Part shown: positions 18,491 to 26,803 of the stretch, piece by piece | Layout: the number at the start of each line of letters is the position of its first letter | Numbering within the stretch: the first letter of the stretch is position 1 | DNA from: Acidobacteriota bacterium | GTDB lineage: Bacteria > Acidobacteriota > Terriglobia > Acidiferrales > UBA7541 | Reading direction: 5' to 3' | Assembly: GCA_018268785.1 (NCBI GenBank) | Contig: JAFDVY010000005.1 | Coordinates: forward strand, 1 to 64,000 | DNA: 64,000 nt | The notes under the pieces: model-generated | The model's input: the letters and a program-made list of their open reading frames with translations, nothing else | Told to the model about the DNA's origin: nothing | Databases searched by the model: none | Translations under genes and position numbers: made by a program

Positions 18491-19105
18491 TCACAATTTC
18501 GAGGCAAAGGGGGCGAGGACAGGCGCTGCTTTCAGTTTCTCCGGGAAGTCGTTGATAAAAGACTTCATGGCGGGATGCCAGAAACCATTGAAACCGAAGA
18601 AATACATTTCTTTGACGGCATGGTCGGCGGACCAGGAGTCGTGAGCGATGCGATAGGCGGCAACGAAAACGCCGGTGCGATCGTCGCCGAAGCGGCAGTG
18701 AACGAAAACCCTTTCATGAGGATTTTTGAAGAGAGAAAGAAATTGCGCGATTTGATCGTTAGTGGGAGGAGACCAGCCACTGACGGGAATATTGAGGAAG
18801 CGAATGCCGATGGATTCGGCTTGTTTGCGTTCCCAGTCAAGCTTGTGCGAATTATCGCCGCGGAGGTCGACGATGGTGGTGACGCCGAGTTTTTTGAGTT
18901 CCGGAAATCCTTCCGCATGCGGCTGTGCGCCGCGAAGGAGGGAATCATCGATTTTTCCGCCGTTGGGAAGACCGGGAAGTTTCAGTTTTTCGCCAAAATG
19001 AGGAGCAGAAATAGTTGAGCAAAGAATTTTTTCAGGCGGTGGAGATTGCGGCGGAACGGCGTAAAGAGAAATAACGAAAAGCGCGAAGGTAAAAGAAAGT
19101 TTCAT
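18491..19105 (-). CDS. Secreted dual-specificity/tyrosine phosphatase-like protein
   Basis: A 204-residue protein with a signal peptide (about residues 1-17). The phosphatase signature is complete: VHCRFGDDRTGV, with nucleophile C137 and R143, preceded by TTIVDLRGD and the IPVSGWSPPTND segment that may supply the general acid. This matches the family of small secreted PTP-like enzymes that can also act on phosphoinositides or inositol phosphates. Kinase and phosphatase lie head to tail 190 bases apart, but predicted locations differ (cytoplasm versus exported), so a direct opposition is not assured. Confidence 0.82.
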   Translation of the reverse strand: MKLSFTFALFVISLYAVPPQSPPPEKILCSTISAPHFGEKLKLPGLPNGGKIDDSLLRGAQPHAEGFPELKKLGVTTIVDLRGDNSHKLDWERKQAESIGIRFLNIPVSGWSPPTNDQIAQFLSLFKNPHERVFVHCRFGDDRTGVFVAAYRIAHDSWSADHAVKEMYFFGFNGFWHPAMKSFINDFPEKLKAAPVLAPFASKL

Positions 19106-19185
19106 AGAAGATTGGATGCAAAGAGTTTAGCGCGAGCGAGTGGCAAGGGAATTTGAAAAATCCGGATCTGTGCTGCTGGAAAAGG

Positions 19186-19203
19186 CACCACAAGATGTAG
19201 TTG
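19186..19203 (+). promoter_or_regulatory. NrdR-box-like palindrome
   Basis: CACCACAAGATGTAGTTG is an imperfect palindrome resembling the NrdR consensus (a 16-bp palindrome around ATAT, with CAC/GTG ends). It ends 37 bases before the -35 element of the promoter facing nrdJ. A copy differing at 3 of 18 positions stands at 24336-24353. Confidence 0.45.
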
Positions 19204-19240
19204 CCGTGCGAAAAAGTCATCCACATTTTGCGTTTTTCTC

Positions 19241-19269
19241 TTGACAGAGAATTTACATACGCCGATACT
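19241..19269 (+). promoter_or_regulatory. Sigma-70 promoter facing nrdJ
   Basis: TTGACA (19241-19246), a 17-base spacer, and GATACT (19264-19269). Transcription would begin near 19276, which leaves about 535 untranslated bases before nrdJ. Confidence 0.6.
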
Positions 19270-19476
19270 GCGAATCCAGATTCGGGGGAACGTGGAAGCG
19301 CCAGACGGACCCAGTCGAGGCTGTGACAGGTTCGTTTAACCAAACCCACGAAATCGGCCCGGGTTTTAAACGAGAAAACCAAGCGCGAAGTAGATGCTTT
19401 CGCAGGGCTTTTGCGGAGCAGCGAACCTGCTGTGAGGCTGTTTTTGGGAAAGCGGCCAATGGCGGGGCATTGCTTT

Positions 19477-19502
19477 TGCCGTCCCGGCAGACCGGGATGG
19501 CA
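19477..19502 (+). other. Strong hairpin in the nrdJ leader
   Basis: TGCCGTCCCGG (19477-19487) pairs with CCGGGATGGCA (19492-19502) across a CAGA loop, 11 pairs with one G-U. It has no following U-run at the right distance, so it is more likely an RNA structure or repeat than a terminator. Confidence 0.5.
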
Positions 19503-19810
19503 GGAGGATTTGTCGCGCAAAATTTTTTCGCGGGCAGCTTCTGCGTGAACCGATTCTGAAGAATTGGACGCGATAGGAAGACAAAGGGGAGCAACTGATC
19601 GGATTGGATTTTGACTCATTGCCACGAATTTGAAATTCAAACCGACCTGCTGCTTAGTTGGATGCAAATTTTGACTTGTCTAGTTTCGAGGTTTCAGGCC
19701 GAATTCGCCTGAGAAAGAAGTTGTAAGTACAAACCCCGAGCCCCGGGCGCACGGGGGAGTAAAATAAAAGGGTTCCTCCAGGGTGAGGGGCCTGTACGCG
19801 GAGGAACGGG

Positions 19811-22612
19811 ATGGCAACGGTGAAGCCGGCACTGAATGGAAAGACGCTCGAGACGAAGGCGGCTGCGGAAACCGCGGTAGGCGTTCGAAAAGGACTGGTG
19901 TTCGAGCGGTTCTTTACCGATGGGAAGATTTCGCCGTTCGATGCGGTCGAATGGGAAAAGCGCGCCGCCCTGATCGGAAATGAAAAGGGCGTGACGATCT
20001 TCCGCCAGGACGACGTCGAGGTGCCGAAGAGCTGGTCGCAGACGGCGACGAACATCGTTGCGAGCAAGTACTTCCATGGAAAACCAGGAACAAGCGAGCG
20101 GGAAGGCTCGGTGCGGCAACTGATCGGCCGCGTGGTGAATACGATCGTGAAATGGGGCGAAGAGGGCGGGTATTTTGCGGACAGCGCTTCGCGGGATACG
20201 TTCAAGGACGAACTATCGCATTTGCTTGTCGAACAGAAGATGGCGTTCAACTCGCCGGTATGGTTCAACGTAGGCGTGCAGCCGAAGCCGCAGTGCTCGG
20301 CGTGCTTCATCAATTCCGTTTCAGACAGCATGGATTCGATCATGAACCTGGCGAAGACGGAAGGAATGCTGTTCAAGTGGGGCTCGGGGACAGGAACGAA
20401 TTTCTCGACGCTGCGGGGGAGCAAGGAAACGCTGAGCGGCGGCGGGATTGCGAGCGGGCCGGTCAGTTTCATGAAGGGTTTTGATGCGTTTGCGGGGGTA
20501 ATCAAGAGCGGCGGGAAGACGCGGCGCGCGGCAAAGATGGTGATTCTGAACATCGATCACCCGGATATCGTGGAATTTATCGAGTGCAAGACGAAAGAAG
20601 AGCGCAAGGCGCAGGTGTTGATTGAGCAGGGCTACGATGCGGCGATTGACGGCGACGCGTACACTTCGATTTTCTTCCAGAACGCGAATCACTCGGTGCG
20701 CGTGACGGACGACTTCATGCGCGCGGTCGAAGAGGATAAGGATTGGTGGACGAAGAACGTGAACGATGGGCAGCCGAATGAAAAGCTGCGCGCGCGCGAC
20801 CTGATGCACATGATTTCCGAATCGACCTGGCGGTGCGGCGATCCGGGCATGCAGTACGACACGACGGTAAACCGCTGGCACACGTCGAAGAACACGGCGC
20901 GGATCAATGCGTCGAACCCCTGCTCGGAATACATGTTCCTGGACGACACGGCGTGCAACCTGGCTTCGCTGAACTTGATGAAGTATGTGAACCCGAGCGG
21001 GCAGTTTGACGTGACGGCGTTCAAGCATGCAGTGGATGTGACGATCACGGCGCAGGAAATTCTGGTGGACAACGCGAGCTATCCGACGCCGAAGATCGAA
21101 AAGAATTCGCACGACTTCCGGCCGCTCGGATTGGGCTACGCGAATCTGGGCGCGCTGCTGATGTCCATGGCGCTTCCGTACGATTCGAATGAAGGGCGCG
21201 ATGTAGCGGGTGCGGTTACGGCGCTGATGTGCGGCGAAGCGTACGCGCAGTCCGCTCGAATCGCGGAAAAGATGGGGCCGTTTCCTGGCTATGCAGTGAA
21301 CCGCGAGCCGATGCTGGACGTGATTCGCATGCACCGCGAAGCGATGCGGGGGATTCAGCCGGATCACGTGCAGGGCGACCTTTATATGGCGGCGCAGGAA
21401 TCGTGGGACAACGCGCTGGCGCTTGGCGAAAAGTTCGGCTACAAGAATTCGCAAGTGACGGTGCTTGCTCCGACGGGAACGATCGGCTTCATGATGGACT
21501 GCGACACGACGGGCATCGAACCGGACCTGGCGCTGGTGAAATACAAGAAGCTGGTGGGCGGCGGGCTGATCAAGATCGTGAACAACACCGTGCCTTCCGC
21601 GTTGATGAAACTGGGTTATACGCCGGAAGAGACGAGCGAAATCGTTTCCTACATTGATAAGGAAAGCAAAGTGGAGGGAGCGCCGCACTTCAAGGCGGAG
21701 CACCTGCCGGTGTTCGATTGCTCGCTGGCGGCACCGGGCGGACGCTCGATTGCGTGGACCGGTCACGTGCACATGATGGCGGCGGCGCAGCCGTTCCTTT
21801 CAGGGGCGATTTCGAAGACGATCAACATGCCGGAAGATTCGACGATTGAGGATATTTCGAATGCGTACCTTGAATCGTGGAAGCTGGGGCTGAAAGCCGT
21901 GGCGATCTACCGCGACAATTCGAAGAAGTCACAGCCATTGAATGCCGGCAAGAAGGAAGAGAAAAAGGAAGAAATTTCCGCGCAAGCTCTTTTGCCCATG
22001 CAAACGGAGCTGTTTGCCCGCGCACAACGGGAGAAGATGCCGTACGAACGCGCTTCCGTGACGCACAAGTTCAGCGTGAGCGGCCACGAAGGCTACATTA
22101 CGGTTGGCATGTATGAAGACGGGCGGCCTGGCGAAATCTTTATCAAGATGTCCAAGGAAGGCTCGACGCTTTCCGGTGTGATGGACGGTCTGGCGCTGAC
22201 GATTTCTTTGGGTCTGCAATATGGAGTGCCGCTGAAGGTGTTCGTGGACAAGCTGGTGAACACGCGGTTTGAGCCGAGCGGCATTACATCAAATCCGAAG
22301 ATCCGGTTTGTATCGTCCGTACTGGATTACATCGCACGGTGGCTCGGCGGACGGTTTATCTCCGCAGATTATTTGAAGCTAAACGGATCCGCTCCGGTGG
22401 AAAACGGAGGGCATGGAACGATGATGATGCCCGCAGTTCCTGCCCAGACGATGGCGATGCCGCCGGCCATGAAGCCCGCGAGTCCGAGCTCGAATTCCAT
22501 GACCAATGCGCACGAAGGCGCGCCGACTTGCAGCGAATGCGGCATGCTGATGGTGCCGAACGGGGCCTGCTACAAGTGCGAAAACTGCGGAGGCACGAGC
22601 GGATGCAGCTAA
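19811..22612 (+). CDS. nrdJ: Class II (adenosylcobalamin-dependent) ribonucleoside-diphosphate reductase
   Basis: A 933-residue protein that reduces ribonucleotides to deoxyribonucleotides, using coenzyme B12 to make the thiyl radical. Family segments: FNSPVWFNVGV and QCSACFINSV with the first redox Cys, the finger-loop NPCSEYMFLDDTACNLASLN, LAPTGTIGFMMDCDTTGIEP, and a Cys-rich C-terminal tail (CSECGML, CYKCENCGG, SGCS) that regenerates the active-site thiols. Length is normal for the B12-dependent family with the TSCPD-type C-terminal domain. No class I genes are in the window, so aerobic and anaerobic dNTP supply may rest on this oxygen-insensitive enzyme. Confidence 0.96.
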   Translation: MATVKPALNGKTLETKAAAETAVGVRKGLVFERFFTDGKISPFDAVEWEKRAALIGNEKGVTIFRQDDVEVPKSWSQTATNIVASKYFHGKPGTSEREGSVRQLIGRVVNTIVKWGEEGGYFADSASRDTFKDELSHLLVEQKMAFNSPVWFNVGVQPKPQCSACFINSVSDSMDSIMNLAKTEGMLFKWGSGTGTNFSTLRGSKETLSGGGIASGPVSFMKGFDAFAGVIKSGGKTRRAAKMVILNIDHPDIVEFIECKTKEERKAQVLIEQGYDAAIDGDAYTSIFFQNANHSVRVTDDFMRAVEEDKDWWTKNVNDGQPNEKLRARDLMHMISESTWRCGDPGMQYDTTVNRWHTSKNTARINASNPCSEYMFLDDTACNLASLNLMKYVNPSGQFDVTAFKHAVDVTITAQEILVDNASYPTPKIEKNSHDFRPLGLGYANLGALLMSMALPYDSNEGRDVAGAVTALMCGEAYAQSARIAEKMGPFPGYAVNREPMLDVIRMHREAMRGIQPDHVQGDLYMAAQESWDNALALGEKFGYKNSQVTVLAPTGTIGFMMDCDTTGIEPDLALVKYKKLVGGGLIKIVNNTVPSALMKLGYTPEETSEIVSYIDKESKVEGAPHFKAEHLPVFDCSLAAPGGRSIAWTGHVHMMAAAQPFLSGAISKTINMPEDSTIEDISNAYLESWKLGLKAVAIYRDNSKKSQPLNAGKKEEKKEEISAQALLPMQTELFARAQREKMPYERASVTHKFSVSGHEGYITVGMYEDGRPGEIFIKMSKEGSTLSGVMDGLALTISLGLQYGVPLKVFVDKLVNTRFEPSGITSNPKIRFVSSVLDYIARWLGGRFISADYLKLNGSAPVENGGHGTMMMPAVPAQTMAMPPAMKPASPSSNSMTNAHEGAPTCSECGMLMVPNGACYKCENCGGTSGCS

Positions 22613-22646
22613 AGCCGGTGAAGGAAAAGGAGCCGCGAGCGACGGA

Positions 22647-22988
22647 ATGAGCGCACACGCAACCCGAACAGCACTGGCAGTAAATCCGGTACCCGTCACA
22701 CAAAAAACCAAAGGGTTTTTGCGCATCGTGCGCCATGGAGTGGGACCCGCGGCGATTTACATCATTACCTACCACAAGCTGAATGCGCAGCAGGGCACGC
22801 TCCCAAAGCCGGCGATGGCGGAGGGAGCAGAAGCGCTGATTGATTTATTGGAAAAGATTGGTGTGGACTTTCGCGTGAGCGAAGTGCGAGGAGCTCTGGA
22901 AGATATTTTGCGGTTCGGATCGGCAAATATTCCGGATTTGTGGCTGAGCGATGAAGAGATGGTGGAGAAGGGACTGGGGGAAGCGTAA
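22647..22988 (+). CDS. Hypothetical protein downstream of nrdJ
   Basis: A 113-residue protein, 34 bases after nrdJ on the same strand and so probably co-transcribed. Residues 20-45 (GFLRIVRHGVGPAAIYIITYHKL) are followed by a small alpha/beta part with EALIDLLEKIGVDFRVSEVRG. No cofactor or metal motif is visible. A role linked to NrdJ is suggested only by position. Function unknown. Confidence 0.6.
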   Translation: MSAHATRTALAVNPVPVTQKTKGFLRIVRHGVGPAAIYIITYHKLNAQQGTLPKPAMAEGAEALIDLLEKIGVDFRVSEVRGALEDILRFGSANIPDLWLSDEEMVEKGLGEA

Positions 22989-23007
22989 GAAACTAAGGAC
23001 TGCTCGA

Positions 23008-23892
23008 TCAGCGACTCAAAACGAAGATTACATCGATAGTGGTGTCAACCTCGACGGGCGTTCCCTCAAGTAATGTTGGGCGGTACCGCCACTGGCGAAC
23101 CGCGTCGATAGAAGCGCGTGCCAAGGAACACCTGCCTGTGAGAACTCGCAGTTCCCTGATTTTTCCTTCCTTATCGATGATGGCGTGAAGACGCACTGTG
23201 CCGGAAAGGTGCTCGTCGCGGGCGATTTGAGGGTATGCCGGCTGAACCCGGTTGATTAAAGAAGCGGCTGTCACAGCACCGCCTTGCCGGACACGAGTGA
23301 GCGCAGCACCTGCTTCCGATTCGCCCGGTGCCGCTTTTTGAGGCGGAGGTTGCGAGAAATCTGGAGTCAGGACGAAGCGGAATCCACCGCCGATATATGC
23401 GAATGCGAACAGGCGCTTGAATTGGTTGCTACCGTTGATGAATCTCAGCTCATACAGAGGAAAGGAACTGAGACGGGCGTCGAGAGTGTTGAAGGTCTGC
23501 TCGCTGGCGTTATCGTCGCAGTTCTTTTCGAATCGGACCACGTCAACGTCTTTGAAACCCTCCGACTGCGCCGTCAAGAAAAAATTAGCGAGTTGAAGGG
23601 GCAAGGATTGCTCGTTCGTCCGGTATTTCTCGAGGACGCGCGAAGTGGCTCCATTGTCGAAATTCGCCGGGTACCATTTGTCCGCTTCCGGAATCACCAT
23701 GCTGTTCAAAAGCGCGCCGGCCTTTGCGGAATCATTCGCCTTTTGCGCGGTCATGATGTCGTTGGCAAGACGCTTCAGCCCCGAGGTATTGTCTGAATAA
23801 GAACCGATGTAGGGCGTGGAGTGCGTCGAATTCTGTGCCAGGGCCAAACCAGGAAGAACGCAGATGAAAGCAACGCAGAGAAAACGAATCAT
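23008..23892 (-). CDS. Secreted protein with C-terminal TonB domain
   Basis: A 294-residue protein. The signal peptide is residues 1-19 (MIRFLCVAFICVLPGLALAQ). The last 80 residues are a TonB C-terminal domain: ASLINRVQPAYPQIARDEHLSGTVRLHAII and DAVRQWRYRPTLLEGTPVEV. The N-terminal 190 residues are not recognised. It has no N-terminal membrane anchor or Pro-rich stalk, so it is not a classical TonB; secreted TonB_C proteins like this are common in Acidobacteriota. The start at 23892 begins the signal peptide. Confidence 0.78.
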   Translation of the reverse strand: MIRFLCVAFICVLPGLALAQNSTHSTPYIGSYSDNTSGLKRLANDIMTAQKANDSAKAGALLNSMVIPEADKWYPANFDNGATSRVLEKYRTNEQSLPLQLANFFLTAQSEGFKDVDVVRFEKNCDDNASEQTFNTLDARLSSFPLYELRFINGSNQFKRLFAFAYIGGGFRFVLTPDFSQPPPQKAAPGESEAGAALTRVRQGGAVTAASLINRVQPAYPQIARDEHLSGTVRLHAIIDKEGKIRELRVLTGRCSLARASIDAVRQWRYRPTLLEGTPVEVDTTIDVIFVLSR

Positions 23893-24005
23893 AACGAAGT
23901 GAGCGGGCGGCCAAGACATTCGAGCATTGTAAACGAGGGTCAGCGCTCAACCAAAGAAGTCCGCTAGGTTGAAGAAGCGTTCTGATCCTACGAAAAAGAG
24001 CCGCG

Positions 24006-24227
24006 TCAACGCGGGCGCGGGCGCAGGGGCGGGCGCGCGGCGAGGGAGCGCGGGCGCATGCGGAAGCGCGGGCCGAGGGGCGGCGGGACGGCTTGGAGCG
24101 TGCAGCCGCAGCTTGGGCAAAATTCGAGGCCAGCGTTGGGGCCGGAAAGATGGGCACGAAGCCAGTGTCCACGAGCGGAACACTGCGGATTGATGCATTG
24201 CACGGTCCAGCCGGGCAGGTATTGCAT
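24006..24227 (-). CDS. Small zinc-ribbon protein
   Basis: A 73-residue protein with a four-Cys zinc ribbon: C11-x4-C16 (QCINPQCSARGHWLRAH) and C37-x2-C40 (EFCPSCGC). The C-terminus is Arg/Pro-rich (PLRPRPR) and may be disordered. GGAGAA lies 8 bases before the ATG at 24227. The region is very GC-rich, which weakens the coding argument, but the spaced Cys pairs support it. Function unknown. Confidence 0.5.
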   Translation of the reverse strand: MQYLPGWTVQCINPQCSARGHWLRAHLSGPNAGLEFCPSCGCTLQAVPPPLGPRFRMRPRSLAARPPLRPRPR

Positions 24228-24335
24228 GCGCGTGTTCTCCGGTGGCCGCCTTCCCCGGTGAGGGGTTCCCCGGCGGCAAGATAACTGCGATGGCGGGGAT
24301 TTTGCGCCGAGCGGGGTTTGGTGTCAAGGGAAAAG

Positions 24336-24353
24336 CACTACAAGATATAGTGG
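24336..24353 (+). promoter_or_regulatory. NrdR-box-like palindrome before the SPFH gene
   Basis: CACTACAAGATATAGTGG has palindromic CACTA/TAGTG arms around CAAGATA. It matches the site upstream of nrdJ at 15 of 18 positions, and both are preceded by GGAAAAG-like bases. It lies about 95 bases before the ATG at 24448. Confidence 0.4.
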
Positions 24354-24447
24354 TAGGGTTGCTGTGTGGAAAAGGGCGACGTAAGATGGCAGCGGGGAAA
24401 TGTCCAGAGCGGGCGCTACGTATTAACAGGCAGAGAGCGGAGGATTT

Positions 24448-25299
24448 ATGGCGAATGTGGAATTCAGCTTTGGCGGCGGAAAGCCGGGGATGCCGAATTT
24501 GAGCGGGCTGAAGTCGAGATTTCTGCGAATTGTGGTTGTGGTGGCGATTTTCATTTTGTTGATGGCGTCCACCACTTCGATTCCGACAGGGAACGTCGGT
24601 GTGTTGACGCTGTTCGGCAGGGTTACTGGAGACGTGCTGCCGGAAGGGATTCACCTGATCAATCCGTTAAAGTCGGTGACGAAGCTGTCCATTCAGACGC
24701 AGTCGCGAAAGGAGAGTGCGAGCGTTCCCTCGAAGGAAGGGCTTGTGCTCGCGCTTGATACTTCCTTGCTGTATCACCTGGACAGGAATCGCGCAGCGCA
24801 GATGCTTCAATCGGTCGGAACAGAATACGCCGAAACGATCATCGAGCCGGAATTGCGGTCGGCGATTCGCTCAGCGACTTCGTCGCACTCTTCCAACGAT
24901 CTCTATACGAATGCGCGGGAATTGGTGCAACTACAGATTGAAAACGATTTGAAAGCGCAACTGGCGCCGCGCGGCGTGATTGTGGAAGCGGTGCTGCTGC
25001 GCGACGTGCAATTACCGGCACTGCTGAAGGCTTCGATCGAAGCAAAACAGCAGGCGGAGCAGGATGCACTGCGCATGAGTTTCATTTTGCAGAAAGAAAA
25101 GCAAGAAGCGGACCGGAAGAGCATTGAAGCGAAGGGCATCGCGGATTTCCAGAAGATCGTGGCTCAGGGAATCAGCCCGCAACTGCTGGAGTGGAAAGGA
25201 ATTGAAGCGACGGAAAAATTGGCGGCGAGCCAGAACACGAAGATCGTGGTGATTGGAAATACGAAAAATGGATTGCCGCTGGTGTTTGAGCCGAAATAG
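24448..25299 (+). CDS. Prohibitin-like SPFH/Band 7 membrane protein
   Basis: A 283-residue protein with one N-terminal membrane helix (residues 27-44, LRIVVVVAIFILLMAST), then an SPFH domain starting IPTGNVGVLTLFGRVTGDVL and containing LVLALDTSLLYHL, SVGTEYAETIIEPELRSAIR and APRGVIVEAVLLRDVQLP. A coiled-coil (QQAEQDALRMSFILQKEKQE) completes it. Prohibitin-type proteins form ring scaffolds at membranes and modulate membrane proteases. It stands alone, with no NfeD partner. GGAGGA precedes the ATG. Confidence 0.87.
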   Translation: MANVEFSFGGGKPGMPNLSGLKSRFLRIVVVVAIFILLMASTTSIPTGNVGVLTLFGRVTGDVLPEGIHLINPLKSVTKLSIQTQSRKESASVPSKEGLVLALDTSLLYHLDRNRAAQMLQSVGTEYAETIIEPELRSAIRSATSSHSSNDLYTNARELVQLQIENDLKAQLAPRGVIVEAVLLRDVQLPALLKASIEAKQQAEQDALRMSFILQKEKQEADRKSIEAKGIADFQKIVAQGISPQLLEWKGIEATEKLAASQNTKIVVIGNTKNGLPLVFEPK

Positions 25300-25312
25300 G
25301 ATCCGGGTGCGT

Positions 25313-25960
25313 TTAGTTCTGTGGCGGAGGAGGGTTTTTGTCCGCGTCCGGAGAGATGCCGGCTTCTTTCATTAAAGCTGCGAGTTGCTGTTTGAGATCT
25401 TCGACGGAAATTTGTTTGTCGCCGATCGTTTTCTGGAGATCGTCGAGCTTTGCCTTGCCAGCGCTGTCGTGGGAATAGTCGGGGTTTGAGAAGAAGGAAT
25501 CCGAGTCGAGTGCAAGTTCCCGCTTGAGAACATCCAATTGCGCTTGAGCCTGGGCGAGGAGATCTTTTGCTTTTGCGACTTCAGCGGATTGTTCTTGCTT
25601 TTTCCTAGTATCCGGAGCCGGTTGCGCGGGAGGGTTTGGAGCGGCCGCGTCTGACGGCGCGGAGGATGCCGGTTGTGCTGCGGCTTCGGCCGGCGGAGTT
25701 GAAGTTACGACCGTGCCAGCAGGCGGTGCGGCATCACTATCGGCGGAAGCAGGGCGCAGGCGAATCGTGTCGTCGGTAATTACACGCGCGTCTTTCGTTG
25801 TGGTTTTCTTTTGCTCTTTTGCCTTGCGTGCAGCTTCCGCGACAGATTGCGAGTTGTCCTGCGATTGTGCGCGGAGAGCGGGCGAAAACGCGGAGGCAGC
25901 GGCTAGCGCAGCAGCAACTGAACCAAGCCAAATTGTGCGAACGCGAGAGACAGTGTTCAT
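25313..25960 (-). CDS. Secreted hypothetical protein with Ala/Pro-rich linker and coiled-coil
   Basis: A 215-residue protein. A signal peptide (residues 1-31, ending PALRAQ) is followed by AEAARKAKEQKKTTTKDARV, an Ala/Pro-rich disordered stretch (residues 75-120), and a coiled-coil (KDLLAQAQAQLDVLKREL; ISVEDLKQQLAALMKEAG). The build resembles the protein at 11760-12284. Convergent with the SPFH gene, 13 bases apart. Function unknown; probably periplasmic. Confidence 0.65.
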   Translation of the reverse strand: MNTVSRVRTIWLGSVAAALAAASAFSPALRAQSQDNSQSVAEAARKAKEQKKTTTKDARVITDDTIRLRPASADSDAAPPAGTVVTSTPPAEAAAQPASSAPSDAAAPNPPAQPAPDTRKKQEQSAEVAKAKDLLAQAQAQLDVLKRELALDSDSFFSNPDYSHDSAGKAKLDDLQKTIGDKQISVEDLKQQLAALMKEAGISPDADKNPPPPQN

Positions 25961-26041
25961 GGGTGTTCTCTAGTCAGGCTGAAGCTGCAGAATACGCCTT
26001 GAGCTTGCCGGGTGCAATCGCCCGAAAGTACAGGGCCGCCA

Positions 26042-26611
26042 ATGAATTACGGGGAGCGGCGCGGCAGCGGTTATACTGAAAGGGTTGCAATCTCAGCAGG
26101 ACTGCCGGGCTTGAAAAACTTCTTCCGTGAATTAACGCGATTCTCCGTTTTGCTTTCTGTGTGGGTCGTATTTGGACTCAGTAGTGCGCCACAAATTTGT
26201 GCGCAAGGGGCTCCGGCTGCGCCGGAGGCCAAACAAGAAGTTCGCAAATCCGCGGTTTCGGGAGTTTCCAAAAAAGATGTGCATCCATTCTGGGATGGCA
26301 CAAATGGATGGTTGTTTGCGGGAGTCGGTGCGTCCCGCACACTGGATTATTTTTCCACTCTGAATATGCGAGCGAGAGGGCGACAGGAAATTCTTCTGAA
26401 TGACGATGTTGTGGATAACCACGCCGCGTTTGCAACGATTGAAGCCGTGGGGACGGGCGTATCGATCGCGGCTTCGTACTTGTTTCACCGCACGGGGCAT
26501 CACAAGCTGGAACGATGGACATCAATTGTGCATATCAGCGCAGCGACTACGGGCGCGGTTAGAAATTATTGCTTAAAGACGGCTCACCCGGCGCTTTCCG
26601 CAGCGCCCTAG
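26042..26611 (+). CDS. Hypothetical membrane-associated protein
   Basis: A protein of about 189 residues. After a hydrophobic segment ending SAPQICAQG comes a low-complexity linker and a C-terminal module: GWLFAGVGASRTLDYFSTLNMRA, then VDNHAAFATIEAVGTGVSIAASYLFH, then a His-rich HRTGHHKLERW. The module has the same order as the protein at 60893-61498, so the two look like distant paralogues. The start is uncertain: the ATG at 26042 leaves a long N-terminus, while a TTG at 26111 would give a standard signal peptide and has AGGA nine bases upstream. Confidence 0.55.
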   Translation: MNYGERRGSGYTERVAISAGLPGLKNFFRELTRFSVLLSVWVVFGLSSAPQICAQGAPAAPEAKQEVRKSAVSGVSKKDVHPFWDGTNGWLFAGVGASRTLDYFSTLNMRARGRQEILLNDDVVDNHAAFATIEAVGTGVSIAASYLFHRTGHHKLERWTSIVHISAATTGAVRNYCLKTAHPALSAAP

Positions 26612-26803
26612 ACGATAATTTCGGCGAGTACTGCTCTCCCTGGACTACTTCGCGCATCTAAGGAAATGTGGCTTGAGCGAACACTGGCCGCTCTAATCCC
26701 GGAAAAGTTGCGGAAGAATCTCATGTGCTGCATACTCGCGGCGCGCACTGGAGTTGGCGGCTCCCGGCGCAGTGTTTCTCAAAATGAAAGTAAGGATGGC
26801 TCT

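Larger units (their letters stand above)
19106..19810 (+). other. Long leader/intergenic region before nrdJ
   Basis: These 705 bases hold no credible protein gene on either strand. They contain an NrdR-box-like palindrome (19186), a near-consensus sigma-70 promoter (19241-19269), a strong hairpin (19477-19502) and a small inverted motif TTGTA-AG-TACAA at 19721-19732. The ribosome-binding site GAGGAA precedes the nrdJ ATG. A long 5' leader or a small RNA is possible. Confidence 0.5.

Noticed and set aside
19032-19667. Possible gene in the leader of nrdJ, minus strand
   Set aside because: The translation is low in recognisable structure and overlaps the PTP-like gene start; the region instead holds a promoter and hairpin.
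19276-19810. Cobalamin riboswitch before the B12-dependent nrdJ
   Set aside because: I looked for the conserved B12-box type core and found none; the leader was left as an unexplained region.
20321-21772. A 483-residue open frame on the minus strand opposite nrdJ
   Set aside because: Very Arg/His/Val-rich with no domain, lying inside a gene that matches class II ribonucleotide reductase over its whole length.
23947-24654. Arg/Pro/Ala-rich open frames in several directions in a GC-rich stretch
   Set aside because: Composition artefacts; only the small zinc-ribbon frame at 24006-24227 has spaced Cys pairs and a ribosome-binding site.
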